DNA from: an uncultured Clostridiaceae bacterium
Lineage (GTDB): Bacteria; Bacillota; Clostridia; Lachnospirales; Lachnospiraceae
Direction: 5' to 3'
Assembly (NCBI GenBank): GCA_947175375.1
Contig: CAMWMT010000078.1
Span: 1-8,844, forward strand
DNA length: 8,844 nucleotides
Position numbers and translations under genes: made by a program. Positions 1 through 6,952 of this stretch are shown here, piece after piece (within the stretch, counting starts at the first letter, position 1; each line of letters opens with the position of its first letter). The notes below the pieces were generated by a model. It did no database searches. It was given only the letters and a program-made list of their open reading frames with translations, and was not told the DNA's origin.

Positions 1-10
1 TATAATCTTA

Positions 11-44
11 TGTATAGATTATAACAGATTTATGCATTATTCAA
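11..44 (-). promoter_or_regulatory. Possible leftward promoter with overlapping palindrome
   Basis: On the minus strand TGTTATAAT gives a perfect extended -10 (TATAAT at 18-23), with TTGAAT at 39-44 as a 4/6 match to the -35 box. The spacer is only 15 bp, which is short. A perfect 8-bp inverted repeat (tataatct at 1-8, agattata at 16-23) overlaps the -10 and could be an operator. It would drive a gene leaving the window to the left, so its target cannot be seen. The rest of 1-131, between this and the end of the permease gene, holds no gene and no convincing terminator. Confidence 0.35.
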
Positions 45-131
45 CACGCCCTAAAAAGAATCAGACTTTTTCAGTACCTTCTGATCATACAGGTCTGGTT
101 TGTACATAAGCAAAAGGGACCAGCCATCTCT

Positions 132-977
132 CTAATCCTTTACCCCTCCGGCTGCAATCCCGGCGATAAAGAATTTATTACATAGCAAAAATATAGTCAC
201 AATCGGCATGGTTGCCAGAAGTGTTCCGCACATGACCGCGCCATAATCCGTCTTGGTGAACATGCCCTGCAACTGTCCGAGTGCCACCTGTACCGTATAG
301 ACCTTCTGATCGTTCAGTACGATCAAAGGCCACAGGAAATCATTCCAAGAGGATACAAATGTATGGATCGCCAGAAAGGAAAGCCCCGGTATTGTGATGG
401 GGAAACCGATATTCCAGAATAACCGGAAAGTACCGCAGCCATCGATCCGCCCGGCATTGAGCAGGTCGTCGTGGATGGCGCCCTTGCAGTACTGCGTCAT
501 CCAGAAGATTCCGAATGCTGGAATCATATTGGGAATGATTAGTGCTTTTAAAGTAGAGATCCATCCAAGCTTCCCCATCATGGTCAGCTGCGGGATCATC
601 AGAAGCTGCTGAGGGATCATCATGGTCATCAGCAAAAAGGAATATAAAAATCTCTTCCCTGGAAACTCAAACTTTGCAAAATAGAATGCTGTCATAGAGC
701 AGAAGAACAGCGCAAGCCCTGTCTTTGCTCCGGAGACGATCAGGGAATTCAGAATTGCTTTCGGGAAATCAATGATCGTAAACAGCGCCTCCAGGTTAGA
801 CAGGAAGGAACCACCCGGAATCATCACCGGAGGATACCGGAAAAATTCCGAGGAAGTACGCGTGGACATAACCGCCAGCCAGTAAAAGGGAAACAGAGAG
901 ATCAGTGCCCATAGGATAAGCCCTCCATAAAACAGGATATTTCGAACGCTTTTTCCTGTATTTATCTTTTTCTGCAT
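132..977 (-). CDS. Carbohydrate ABC transporter permease, MalG type
   Basis: Inner-membrane permease of an ABC sugar importer (CUT1, binding-protein-dependent inner membrane component), 281 residues, the usual MalG-type length. Hydrophobic segments lie at about 13-37, 76-100, 110-130, 143-162, 198-221 and 248-272, giving six membrane spans. The cytoplasmic EAA loop that docks on the ATPase is at about 169-193: the core RIDG and the later FP are present, but the EAA triplet itself reads LNA. The ATG at 975-977 is chosen because AGGAGG sits 8 bases upstream; the GTG one codon earlier (978-980) is an alternative at 5 bases. The gene starts 12 bases after the MalF-type gene stops (9 if GTG is used), and its ribosome binding site lies in that gap, so translation is probably coupled. 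It is the last visible gene of the operon. The sugar cannot be deduced from the permease. Confidence 0.93.
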   Translation of the reverse strand: MQKKINTGKSVRNILFYGGLILWALISLFPFYWLAVMSTRTSSEFFRYPPVMIPGGSFLSNLEALFTIIDFPKAILNSLIVSGAKTGLALFFCSMTAFYFAKFEFPGKRFLYSFLLMTMMIPQQLLMIPQLTMMGKLGWISTLKALIIPNMIPAFGIFWMTQYCKGAIHDDLLNAGRIDGCGTFRLFWNIGFPITIPGLSFLAIHTFVSSWNDFLWPLIVLNDQKVYTVQVALGQLQGMFTKTDYGAVMCGTLLATMPIVTIFLLCNKFFIAGIAAGGVKD

Positions 978-989
978 CACTGCCTCCTC

Positions 990-1907
990 CTATTCTGTAT
1001 CCCTCTGCACCATCTTCCAGTTCAGGAAAGAAAATGCACATATAATCACAAACAGTCCCCAGGATACCGCAGAGCCATATCCAAACTGCCGCTCAAGGAA
1101 AGCCTTGTTATACAGGTACAGCACTACCGTCATACCTGATTTTGCGATCCCGCCGGCTTTTCCAACCAGCATATAGCTCTCTTCCATCAACTGCCATCCG
1201 CCAATCGTAGAGGTCACGATAATAAATATGATCGTAGGATTCAGAAGTGGGATCGTGATCCGGCGGAAGATCTGCCAGTTGCTGGCACCATCAATGCGTG
1301 CTGCTTCATACAGATCTGGCGGAATCTTCTGCAGTCCTGCCAGAGCAATGATGGCATTATAGCCGGTCCACCGCCACATGACCACCAGGGCAATCACAAA
1401 CTGTACCCAGAACGGAATGGACATCCATTTGACCGGATTCATGTGAAGGCTGGTCAGGAGAAAGTTCATCAGGCCATAATTGCTGGCAAACATGGTAGCA
1501 AATACGATAGCAACTGCCACGGTCGAGGTGACATTTGGCAGAAAATAGACTGCCCGGAATATGGCTTTGCATTTCAGGGTACTCAGATTCAGGATAAATG
1601 CAAAGACCAGCGCCAGGATCACCATAGGAATCGTGGACAAGCACCAGATGATCAGCGTATTCAAGACCGCTTTTAAGAACACGGTATCTTTGATCAGGTA
1701 CTGATAATTCAGGAAGCCGACAAACTCCTTCTCACCACTTCCGGACCATTTATAAAAAGACAACACCAGCGAATAAATCATCGGATACAGTCCAAAAATG
1801 GAATATAAGATAAAGAATGGACTGATCAGCAGATAGACCATCCAGTTTGCACGGATCGCAGCCATCAGTTCTCCGGATTTTTTCTTCTTTTTTTCCTTTT
1901 TGCTCAA
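990..1907 (-). CDS. Sugar ABC transporter permease, MalF/UgpA type
   Basis: Second membrane subunit of the importer, 305 residues, six predicted spans at roughly 23-50, 78-108, 117-140, 165-190, 221-241 and 278-297. The cytoplasmic EAA motif is intact at 201-220 (EAARIDGAS, then IP), the contact site for the ATP-binding subunit. It should pair with the adjacent MalG-type permease as a heterodimer. The start is a TTG at 1905-1907, favoured by GGAGG 8 bases upstream; the next in-frame Met is residue 15 and has no comparable site. The N-terminus is a lysine-rich tail (KKEKKKKK) encoded by A-runs, typical of cytoplasmic extensions in this family. A strong hairpin in the 87-base gap ahead of the gene and the weak TTG start both suggest lower expression than the binding protein. 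Confidence 0.94.
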   Translation of the reverse strand: MSKKEKKKKKSGELMAAIRANWMVYLLISPFFILYSIFGLYPMIYSLVLSFYKWSGSGEKEFVGFLNYQYLIKDTVFLKAVLNTLIIWCLSTIPMVILALVFAFILNLSTLKCKAIFRAVYFLPNVTSTVAVAIVFATMFASNYGLMNFLLTSLHMNPVKWMSIPFWVQFVIALVVMWRWTGYNAIIALAGLQKIPPDLYEAARIDGASNWQIFRRITIPLLNPTIIFIIVTSTIGGWQLMEESYMLVGKAGGIAKSGMTVVLYLYNKAFLERQFGYGSAVSWGLFVIICAFSFLNWKMVQRDTE

Positions 1908-1924
1908 ACAGGCTCCCTCCTTTA

Positions 1925-1971
1925 AACAGGGCTTCCCTGTTCCAGGTCAAAGTCCTTCCTGGAACAGGGAA
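1925..1971 (-). promoter_or_regulatory. Intercistronic hairpin between binding-protein and permease genes
   Basis: A perfect 14-bp inverted repeat (ttccctgttccagg at 1933-1946, cctggaacagggaa at 1958-1971) encloses an 11-base loop. It lacks a following U-run on the transcribed minus strand, so a stabilising or processing hairpin fits better than a full terminator. The segment aacaggg at 1964-1970 can pair with the long arm or, alternatively, ccctgtt at 1935-1941 can pair with a second aacaggg at 1925-1931 over a 3-base loop, next to the permease ribosome binding site. Similar positions in other sugar ABC operons hold elements that protect the binding-protein message. Confidence 0.75.
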
Positions 1972-1994
1972 TAAAATCTCACAATATCTTTTGA

Positions 1995-3299
1995 TTACAA
2001 TGTGGCTTTCAACGCCTCACAGCCTTTCATTGCATCTTCCCAGGCCTCATCTACATCCTTTCCGGCATCCTGGATCAGCATCAGTTCATCATAGAAATAC
2101 TGACGGAATGCGGAATAATTCAGTCCCAGATACTGGGAAGGAACATTTTTCACTGCATCCACAAAGATTTCATTAACCTTCTGTCCGCCAAAGAACTCAT
2201 CCTCTTTCAGGACTTCCGGAGAATCCACCGCTTCCAGGTTCGTCGGGAACAGAGATTCTGTTTCCAGAGCAGTCAACTGGTTTTCGGCATTCTGCAGCCA
2301 CAGGATCACTTCAAACGCTTCTTCCGGATGCTCGCTTGTAACAGGGATACCCATGCAGGAACCACCATTGTTAGCAGGTCCGCCCGGCATACTGGTCACA
2401 CGCCATTCTCCTGCGGTATCCGGCGCTGTACTCTTCAACATTTCCAGCGTCCATACTGCGCCGCAGTATGCTGCCACATCGCCATTATTCATGGCTGCGC
2501 CCCACTCGGTTCCGTACATATCCGGCATACCGAATACATAATCTGAGAACTCTGCCGCTTTATAGAAGGCTTCTTTGACATGGTCCTGGTCTCCGATAAA
2601 TTCATCATTCCGGTTGATCAGTCCCTCTTCCTGCTGGCTGATCATCATCAGGAACAAGTTCTTGATAAAGTCGAACATATAGACTCCGGTCTTTTCCTTC
2701 ATCTGCTTTGCAGCTGCAAGCGCTCCGTCCCAATCAGACATCAGTGCTGCCACTTCATCAGGCTCCGTAGGAAGTCCTGCTGCCTCAAACAGGTCTGCAC
2801 GATAATACATAGCCGTAGGACCCGCATCAATCGGAATCGCGATCAGTTTCTCGCCGTCTCCGGTCATGGCATTCTTCCATTTCCATTCCACGTACTGATC
2901 CTTGTACTGATCCGCAAGAAACGGCTCGTCCAGAAGGTTGTTGAACTTGTCCGCACTGGGCAGGATATTGCTTACCCAGTCATCCATCACCAGGATATCC
3001 GGCAGCGGGGAGTCGGAAGCCAGTGCCGTCAGCACTTTCTCTTCCATGTTTTCACTGTTGAACTTGTTGATGTTCACGCGTACACCGGGGATCGCTTCCT
3101 CTACCTGCTCCACCAGTTCTTCATGGATAGAGCTCTGCCAGCACCACATCTCCAGTTCGATGACATCGGAGCTGCTGTCCCCACCTGCGTTTTCATTTCC
3201 TGCTGTACCTGATGAAGATTCCTTCTGACCACCGCAGCCTGCAAGACAGCCTGCCGTCATTGCCAGACACAGCAACAATGCCATAAGTCTCTTTTTCAT
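1995..3299 (-). CDS. Extracellular sugar-binding lipoprotein (ABC transporter)
   Basis: Substrate-binding protein of the importer (solute-binding family 1, SBP_bac_1 type), 434 residues. It begins with a lipoprotein signal: MKKRL, a hydrophobic core, then the lipobox LAGC with Cys22 as the likely lipidated residue (a second, weaker TAGC ends at Cys18). A Ser/Gly/Asn-rich linker to about residue 45 tethers the mature protein to the outer face of the membrane. The body opens with a strand (IELEMWCW) and continues with typical family features, including many Trp and Tyr residues suited to stacking on sugars. The start at 3297-3299 is preferred over an ATG 15 bases upstream because the GGAGG ribosome binding site overlaps that earlier codon and lies 8 bases before this one. 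It sits between the GH2 gene (79-base gap) and the permeases. The ligand is not identifiable from sequence; it probably matches the GH2 substrate. Confidence 0.95.
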   Translation of the reverse strand: MKKRLMALLLCLAMTAGCLAGCGGQKESSSGTAGNENAGGDSSSDVIELEMWCWQSSIHEELVEQVEEAIPGVRVNINKFNSENMEEKVLTALASDSPLPDILVMDDWVSNILPSADKFNNLLDEPFLADQYKDQYVEWKWKNAMTGDGEKLIAIPIDAGPTAMYYRADLFEAAGLPTEPDEVAALMSDWDGALAAAKQMKEKTGVYMFDFIKNLFLMMISQQEEGLINRNDEFIGDQDHVKEAFYKAAEFSDYVFGMPDMYGTEWGAAMNNGDVAAYCGAVWTLEMLKSTAPDTAGEWRVTSMPGGPANNGGSCMGIPVTSEHPEEAFEVILWLQNAENQLTALETESLFPTNLEAVDSPEVLKEDEFFGGQKVNEIFVDAVKNVPSQYLGLNYSAFRQYFYDELMLIQDAGKDVDEAWEDAMKGCEALKATL

Positions 3300-3341
3300 T
3301 CCTTTTTCCTCCATTCATTGCTTTTTTCACACCATTTATTT

Positions 3342-3360
3342 CAGACGCTCTTGCGTCCTG
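3342..3360 (-). repeat. Small GC-rich hairpin between GH2 and binding-protein genes
   Basis: gacgc (3344-3348) and gcgtc (3353-3357) form a perfect 5-bp stem over a 4-base loop, extendable by cag/ctg with one bulged base. There is no U-run after it on the minus strand, so it is not a good terminator. It may mark an mRNA processing or stabilising point ahead of the binding-protein gene. No promoter was found in this 79-base gap. Confidence 0.35.
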
Positions 3361-3378
3361 GCGGCATTTCAAATAAGA

Positions 3379-5616
3379 TCAGATCAGCCGGATCGTGATT
3401 GTACGGTCCGAAAGTCCGGGACGGCATGCGCTCACCGTAACTTTTGCCTCTCCTTTGTGTCCCAATGCCTTCGTCTTGATCCAGAAGGCAATGGTCCCTC
3501 CCATCACCGGAACCGTATCCGGTCCGATCAACTCAATATCGCCTTCTACCGTGATCTTCCCGATCCCAAAGTGATGCAGCATCCGAAGCCCGTCCGTATC
3601 CCGGAAGGTACAGACCACACGAGTCTCATCCACACGGTCACAATACAGTTCCATATCATCGGCCACTACATCCAGTTCTTTGAGATATGGATTCTTTGTA
3701 CAGGTGATGCGGGCTGCTTCTTTCTGATCCACATAACCGACGATGGTAGAGCCTTCCCAGAATAACTGCCAGAACACATCACTCTCGCTCACCTCTATAG
3801 GTGCATGTTTCAGTCCCGGAAACCGGCTGCTGGGATAGAATCTTCTGGTCTCATCTTCGGAAAGCGTGACATCAATATAGTCGCAGTTGGTCAGTACATA
3901 AAATGGCGTTACCGCTTCCGAACGCTCTCCGCGCCCGATCACCGAACAAGGCTGCAGCACGACTTCTTCCTTGGGATCCTTCTGGCTTCGATAGAAGTAA
4001 GAAGCCCATTTGGGAACCCGGAACATGTCCAGCACCCCATGATAGCAGATCTTCTCCTGACGGGAATGGTCATGATGTGTATTATAGTCAAACATACACC
4101 AACCAAGAGCCCCCAGATAATTATCACTGGTGAGCACCTTATCCACGACCCTTGCATGATAGAGAGCAAACCGCTCATGACGCATGGCAGAATCCCCCGG
4201 CTTTGTACAATTTAAAGGAGCCGTATGCTCGCTGATCAGGTACGGCACTTTATAAGGAAGCCCCGTCACCGCCTGCTGTTCCTGGATCATGAATTCCCCT
4301 CTGTCCGGATCTCTCGGGCAAGGCGGCGTATAGTCATTGTAGCTGTAGATATCCTCCAGAAGAGGGCTGTTCGTATGCCAGCGCACGCCGGATGTAGGCC
4401 TTGTGGGATCCATCTCCTTACAGAGGCGGTTCATCTCTGCATAAAATACATCGTCATCCGGACTCTCATTCAGCCTTGTCCCCCATATGATGATCGATGG
4501 ATGGTTAAAATGTCCCAGCACCATATTTCTAAGGTCACTGCGGGAGATCTCTTTGTATGCTTCTCCGCCCAGATATCCCCATCCGGGAACCTCTTCGAAT
4601 ACCATAAGTCCAAGTTCATCGCAGCGGTCCAGGAAATATTTGCTCTGCATGTAATGTGAGCAGCGTACTGTATTCACCCCAAGTTCCGTCTTCAGGATAT
4701 CCGCATCCTTCTGCTGAGGCCTCTTTCCCATGGCATATCCCACATAAGGATAACTCTGATGCCGGTTCAGACCGATCAGCTTCACCTTATGGTCGTTGAG
4801 ATAAAAGCCTCTGGCATCCACCCTCGTTGTACGGAAGCCCACACGGGTATGATGTTCGTCCAGTACGCATTCTCCCCGGAGCAGTGTCGCTTTCACCTCA
4901 TACAGAACCGGCGCGTCCAGTTCCCAGCGCTCGACCTTCGGCAAAACCTCCTCCAAAAGCTTCACATGGCACAGCCCTTTTTCCACCTGTATCTGACGTC
5001 GGAAGCTGTGGACCGGACTGCCTTCTTTTGACACCTCGACCAGCATCTCCCCCTGAAATGCATCCCCATGGTTCTGGATCATAAGTTCCGGAAAGACCGT
5101 CGCTTCCTCCCCGTTTAATGTATAGCGGAACAAATCCTGGATGATATAAGCCGGTTCCAGAACATAGAGCGTCACATCCCGATAGATCCCGCCATACAGA
5201 AGATAATCCACCGTACTGCCTTCCGGCGGGATATCCGGCCTTGTATTGGAATCCACCATCAGCATCAGCTTGTTCTCACCTTCATGCACATAAGCAGTGA
5301 TATCAAACAGCGCGATAGAATAAGCGCCTTTGTGGCTTCCTACCTTCTTCTCATTCACATACAGATCGTAGTAAGTGGAAACCCCCTCGAACTCCACCAC
5401 AACTCTCTGATCTCCCAATACCGGCAGCTCAAAAAATCGCACATAAGTAGAAAGGCAGCCGCACATAAATTCATCAAAGCAGTCATAGGGAATCTCCCTC
5501 ACTGTATGAGGAATATGCACATTTTCAAAAGCGTCGTATTCCTTCTGCGTAATATACTCTGGTTTAAATTCATCTTTAAACTTCCAGTTCAGATTTAAAG
5601 ACTGTCCGTTTCTCAT
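3379..5616 (-). CDS. Glycoside hydrolase family 2 (beta-galactosidase-like)
   Basis: Retaining beta-glycosidase of family GH2, 745 residues, with no signal peptide, so cytoplasmic. Domains in order: N-terminal jelly-roll sugar-binding domain (about 5-155, with YDLYVNEKKVG and YGGIYRDVTL), an immunoglobulin-like domain (about 160-265), a TIM barrel (about 270-545) and a C-terminal beta-rich domain (about 550-745). The acid/base is Glu384 in WGTRLNE and the nucleophile is probably Glu463 in LISEH. The stretch LGWCMFDYNT (about 504-513) closes the active site in this family. By manual alignment the beta-glucuronidase NxK signature is replaced by C524-Y-H526, which argues against glucuronidase activity. 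It is the first gene of the operon, preceded by AAGGA 9 bases before the ATG and a promoter at 5670-5698. Beta-galactosidase is the best generic call; another beta-glycoside is possible. Confidence 0.93.
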   Translation of the reverse strand: MRNGQSLNLNWKFKDEFKPEYITQKEYDAFENVHIPHTVREIPYDCFDEFMCGCLSTYVRFFELPVLGDQRVVVEFEGVSTYYDLYVNEKKVGSHKGAYSIALFDITAYVHEGENKLMLMVDSNTRPDIPPEGSTVDYLLYGGIYRDVTLYVLEPAYIIQDLFRYTLNGEEATVFPELMIQNHGDAFQGEMLVEVSKEGSPVHSFRRQIQVEKGLCHVKLLEEVLPKVERWELDAPVLYEVKATLLRGECVLDEHHTRVGFRTTRVDARGFYLNDHKVKLIGLNRHQSYPYVGYAMGKRPQQKDADILKTELGVNTVRCSHYMQSKYFLDRCDELGLMVFEEVPGWGYLGGEAYKEISRSDLRNMVLGHFNHPSIIIWGTRLNESPDDDVFYAEMNRLCKEMDPTRPTSGVRWHTNSPLLEDIYSYNDYTPPCPRDPDRGEFMIQEQQAVTGLPYKVPYLISEHTAPLNCTKPGDSAMRHERFALYHARVVDKVLTSDNYLGALGWCMFDYNTHHDHSRQEKICYHGVLDMFRVPKWASYFYRSQKDPKEEVVLQPCSVIGRGERSEAVTPFYVLTNCDYIDVTLSEDETRRFYPSSRFPGLKHAPIEVSESDVFWQLFWEGSTIVGYVDQKEAARITCTKNPYLKELDVVADDMELYCDRVDETRVVCTFRDTDGLRMLHHFGIGKITVEGDIELIGPDTVPVMGGTIAFWIKTKALGHKGEAKVTVSACRPGLSDRTITIRLI

Positions 5617-5669
5617 ACCCTCTTTTCCTTTCCGAGGTCAGGATCTCAGGATCCGTCTACCTTGTGATG

Positions 5670-5698
5670 ATTATATATGACACGGATTTATTTTACAA
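5670..5698 (-). promoter_or_regulatory. Predicted promoter of the GH2-ABC operon
   Basis: On the minus strand the -10 is a perfect TATAAT (5670-5675) and the -35 is TTGTAA (5693-5698, 4/6 match) with an ideal 17-bp spacer. Transcription would start near 5663, leaving a leader of about 46 bases. The leader contains ggatc/gatcc (5641-5645 and 5650-5654), a short potential hairpin. The imperfect -35 fits a promoter needing an activator. Confidence 0.65.
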
Positions 5699-5895
5699 AC
5701 CGGCGTCCTGTCCGTATCGTATAAAGAAAGGTAATCCGTATTATATTGAGTTATTCCGAAAATAATCCACTTAAAAATCCAAAAATAATACAGTTTTCCT
5801 GCATATTTATACATTCCATTTCTGTATATTCCAAAAATATTCCTTATTAAAACCTTAAAAAATTTTTTTATTTTACGGATTTTCAATCTTTTTTA

Positions 5896-5924
5896 TTGTT
5901 TTTATTGCATTTTTCTTATATAAT
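5896..5924 (+). promoter_or_regulatory. Predicted promoter of the PocR-AraC regulator gene
   Basis: TATAAT at 5919-5924 is preceded 17 bp upstream by TTGTTT (5896-5901), a weak -35. The upstream sequence is a long A/T-rich tract that could serve as an UP element. The expected start near 5931 leaves about 27 bases before the ATG, with GAGG at 5948-5951, 6 bases before the start codon. Confidence 0.6.
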
Positions 5925-5957
5925 ATACACAAATATATTCTTTGTCTGAGGATTGCC

Positions 5958-6815
5958 ATGAATTACAAAATCGTGATTGATGAAAAGAAACTTTTTCAGA
6001 TTATCTCCCCTGTATCCAGATTCTGTAAGAGCAGGATCCGTTTCTTCGAGGACCGCTCTCTGTCCTATCTGGGCGATGCCAGGGAACCTGTCTCCTTCTG
6101 CCAGCTGCTTGCGCGCTATCCACAGACCTGTCGACTCTGTACCAAATGCAATGAAGCTGCAAATTCCCGCTGCAAAGAAAACCGGCACAGCTTTTCCTAT
6201 CTCTGTCATGCTGGCCTGATCGAGATCACCTGTCCTGTATGGTACAAGGACATCTATGTAGGGAATCTTTCCTTTGGCCAGTTTCGCAGACCTAAGAAAC
6301 AGCCCGATGATGCCAGCCTTGCATACTGGGCTGGGCTGACCGGCCTGGATCCGGACAAGATTCGAAAAGCCTATATGTCCCAGCCCTTGTTGGATGACAA
6401 AGGGATTGCGGGCGCCCGGACGATCCTGGAGCTTTGCGTCGAAAAGCTTTTAAAAGAAGATGTTTTCTATGTCGGCCATCAGGATTCGATCAACCGCATC
6501 GAACAGTATGTCCATGCCCATCTCTCCGAGCCGCTCACACTGGAAGACATCGCCTCCCATGCCTATATGAATCCTTCTTATCTAAGCGCCATGTATCATA
6601 AGACCACCGGCATGACCCTGTCGCAATATATCCATCAGGTTCGGATCTTACGTTCCATCTATCTGATCCTCAATACGACCAGATCCATCACCCAGATTGC
6701 TGCGGATGTGGGGTTTAAGGATGCCAACTATTTTTCTAAAGTGTTTCGAAAAAGAACCGGCCTTACCCCAACCGAATACCGGAAGCAGATCGCTGCTGGC
6801 ACCATCACCCCTTAA
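5958..6815 (+). CDS. AraC-family regulator with PocR sensor domain
   Basis: Cytoplasmic transcription factor of 285 residues. Residues about 8-165 form a PocR-type ligand-binding domain, recognisable from the cysteine-rich CRLCTKC segment followed by CHAGLIEITCPV and the strand VGNLSFGQF. PocR domains are proposed to sense small organic compounds such as propanediol. Residues about 178-278 are a complete AraC DNA-binding domain with two helix-turn-helix units (about 193-214 and 243-264), the second followed by the conserved NYFSKVFRKRTGLTPTEYR. Cysteines at 58, 61, 64, 72, 83 and 92 are dense enough to suggest a metal or redox role. The ATG has GAGG 6 bases upstream. It is transcribed away from the GH2-ABC operon across a shared regulatory region, so it most likely activates that operon and may control itself. 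Control of the downstream UroD-like gene is also possible. Confidence 0.94.
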   Translation: MNYKIVIDEKKLFQIISPVSRFCKSRIRFFEDRSLSYLGDAREPVSFCQLLARYPQTCRLCTKCNEAANSRCKENRHSFSYLCHAGLIEITCPVWYKDIYVGNLSFGQFRRPKKQPDDASLAYWAGLTGLDPDKIRKAYMSQPLLDDKGIAGARTILELCVEKLLKEDVFYVGHQDSINRIEQYVHAHLSEPLTLEDIASHAYMNPSYLSAMYHKTTGMTLSQYIHQVRILRSIYLILNTTRSITQIAADVGFKDANYFSKVFRKRTGLTPTEYRKQIAAGTITP

Positions 6816-6829
6816 GGAGCCTTTTATAA

Positions 6830-6856
6830 ATGATTTGGGCATAATGCCCAAATCAT
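6830..6856 (+). terminator. Stem-loop after the AraC-type gene (terminator or operator)
   Basis: A perfect 12-bp inverted repeat (atgatttgggca at 6830-6841, tgcccaaatcat at 6845-6856) with a 3-base loop begins 14 bases after the regulator stop codon. Only a short ATTTT tail follows, so termination may be modest. Because it also lies about 50 bases upstream of the next promoter -10, the palindrome could be a protein-binding site. Confidence 0.55.
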
Positions 6857-6884
6857 ATTTTACGGTTTCGGTAATAAATCCATA

Positions 6885-6911
6885 TTGGCGCTCAGTGGAA
6901 AATGATATAAT
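6885..6911 (+). promoter_or_regulatory. Predicted promoter of the UroD-like gene
   Basis: TGATATAAT (6903-6911) is a perfect extended -10. Upstream, TTGGCG at 6885-6890 (4/6, 15-bp spacer) is a weak -35, which an extended -10 can tolerate. Transcription would begin near 6918, and AGGAGG at 6940-6945 is 7 bases before the ATG. The gene is therefore probably its own unit rather than only read through from the regulator. Confidence 0.6.
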
Positions 6912-6952
6912 GGACTTGATCAAAGGCGAGAATAGCAAAAGGAGGAACCAAT

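Larger units (their letters stand above)
5617..5957. promoter_or_regulatory. Divergent regulatory region with repeated candidate operators
   Basis: This 341-base stretch between divergent genes holds no convincing gene. It becomes very AT-rich from about 5740 onward. TCCGTAT occurs as a direct repeat at 5711-5717 and 5735-5741 (24 bp apart), centred roughly 50 and 75 bases upstream of the predicted GH2 start of transcription. Related ATCCGT/ACGGAT hexamers are at 5651-5656, 5682-5687 (inside the GH2 promoter spacer) and 5875-5880 (just upstream of the regulator promoter). TCCRAAAATA occurs at 5755-5764, 5778-5787 and 5830-5839. The adjacent AraC-type regulator is the likely binder; this is inference. 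Confidence 0.55.

Noticed and set aside
2580..3212. 210-codon plus-strand frame opposite the binding-protein gene
   Set aside because: Antisense shadow of a clear lipoprotein gene; no domain or start signal.
3300..3378. Separate promoter for the binding-protein gene
   Set aside because: A TTGAAA-like -35 is present on the minus strand but no -10 follows at 16-18 bp.
5671..5886. 71-codon minus-strand frame in the AT-rich divergent region
   Set aside because: It starts at a TTG with no ribosome binding site, has a composition expected of AT-rich DNA (many K, I, Y, F), and runs over the GH2 promoter.
6916..6923. TTGATCAA palindrome at the predicted transcription start of the UroD-like gene
   Set aside because: An 8-base palindrome is common by chance and has no second copy nearby.
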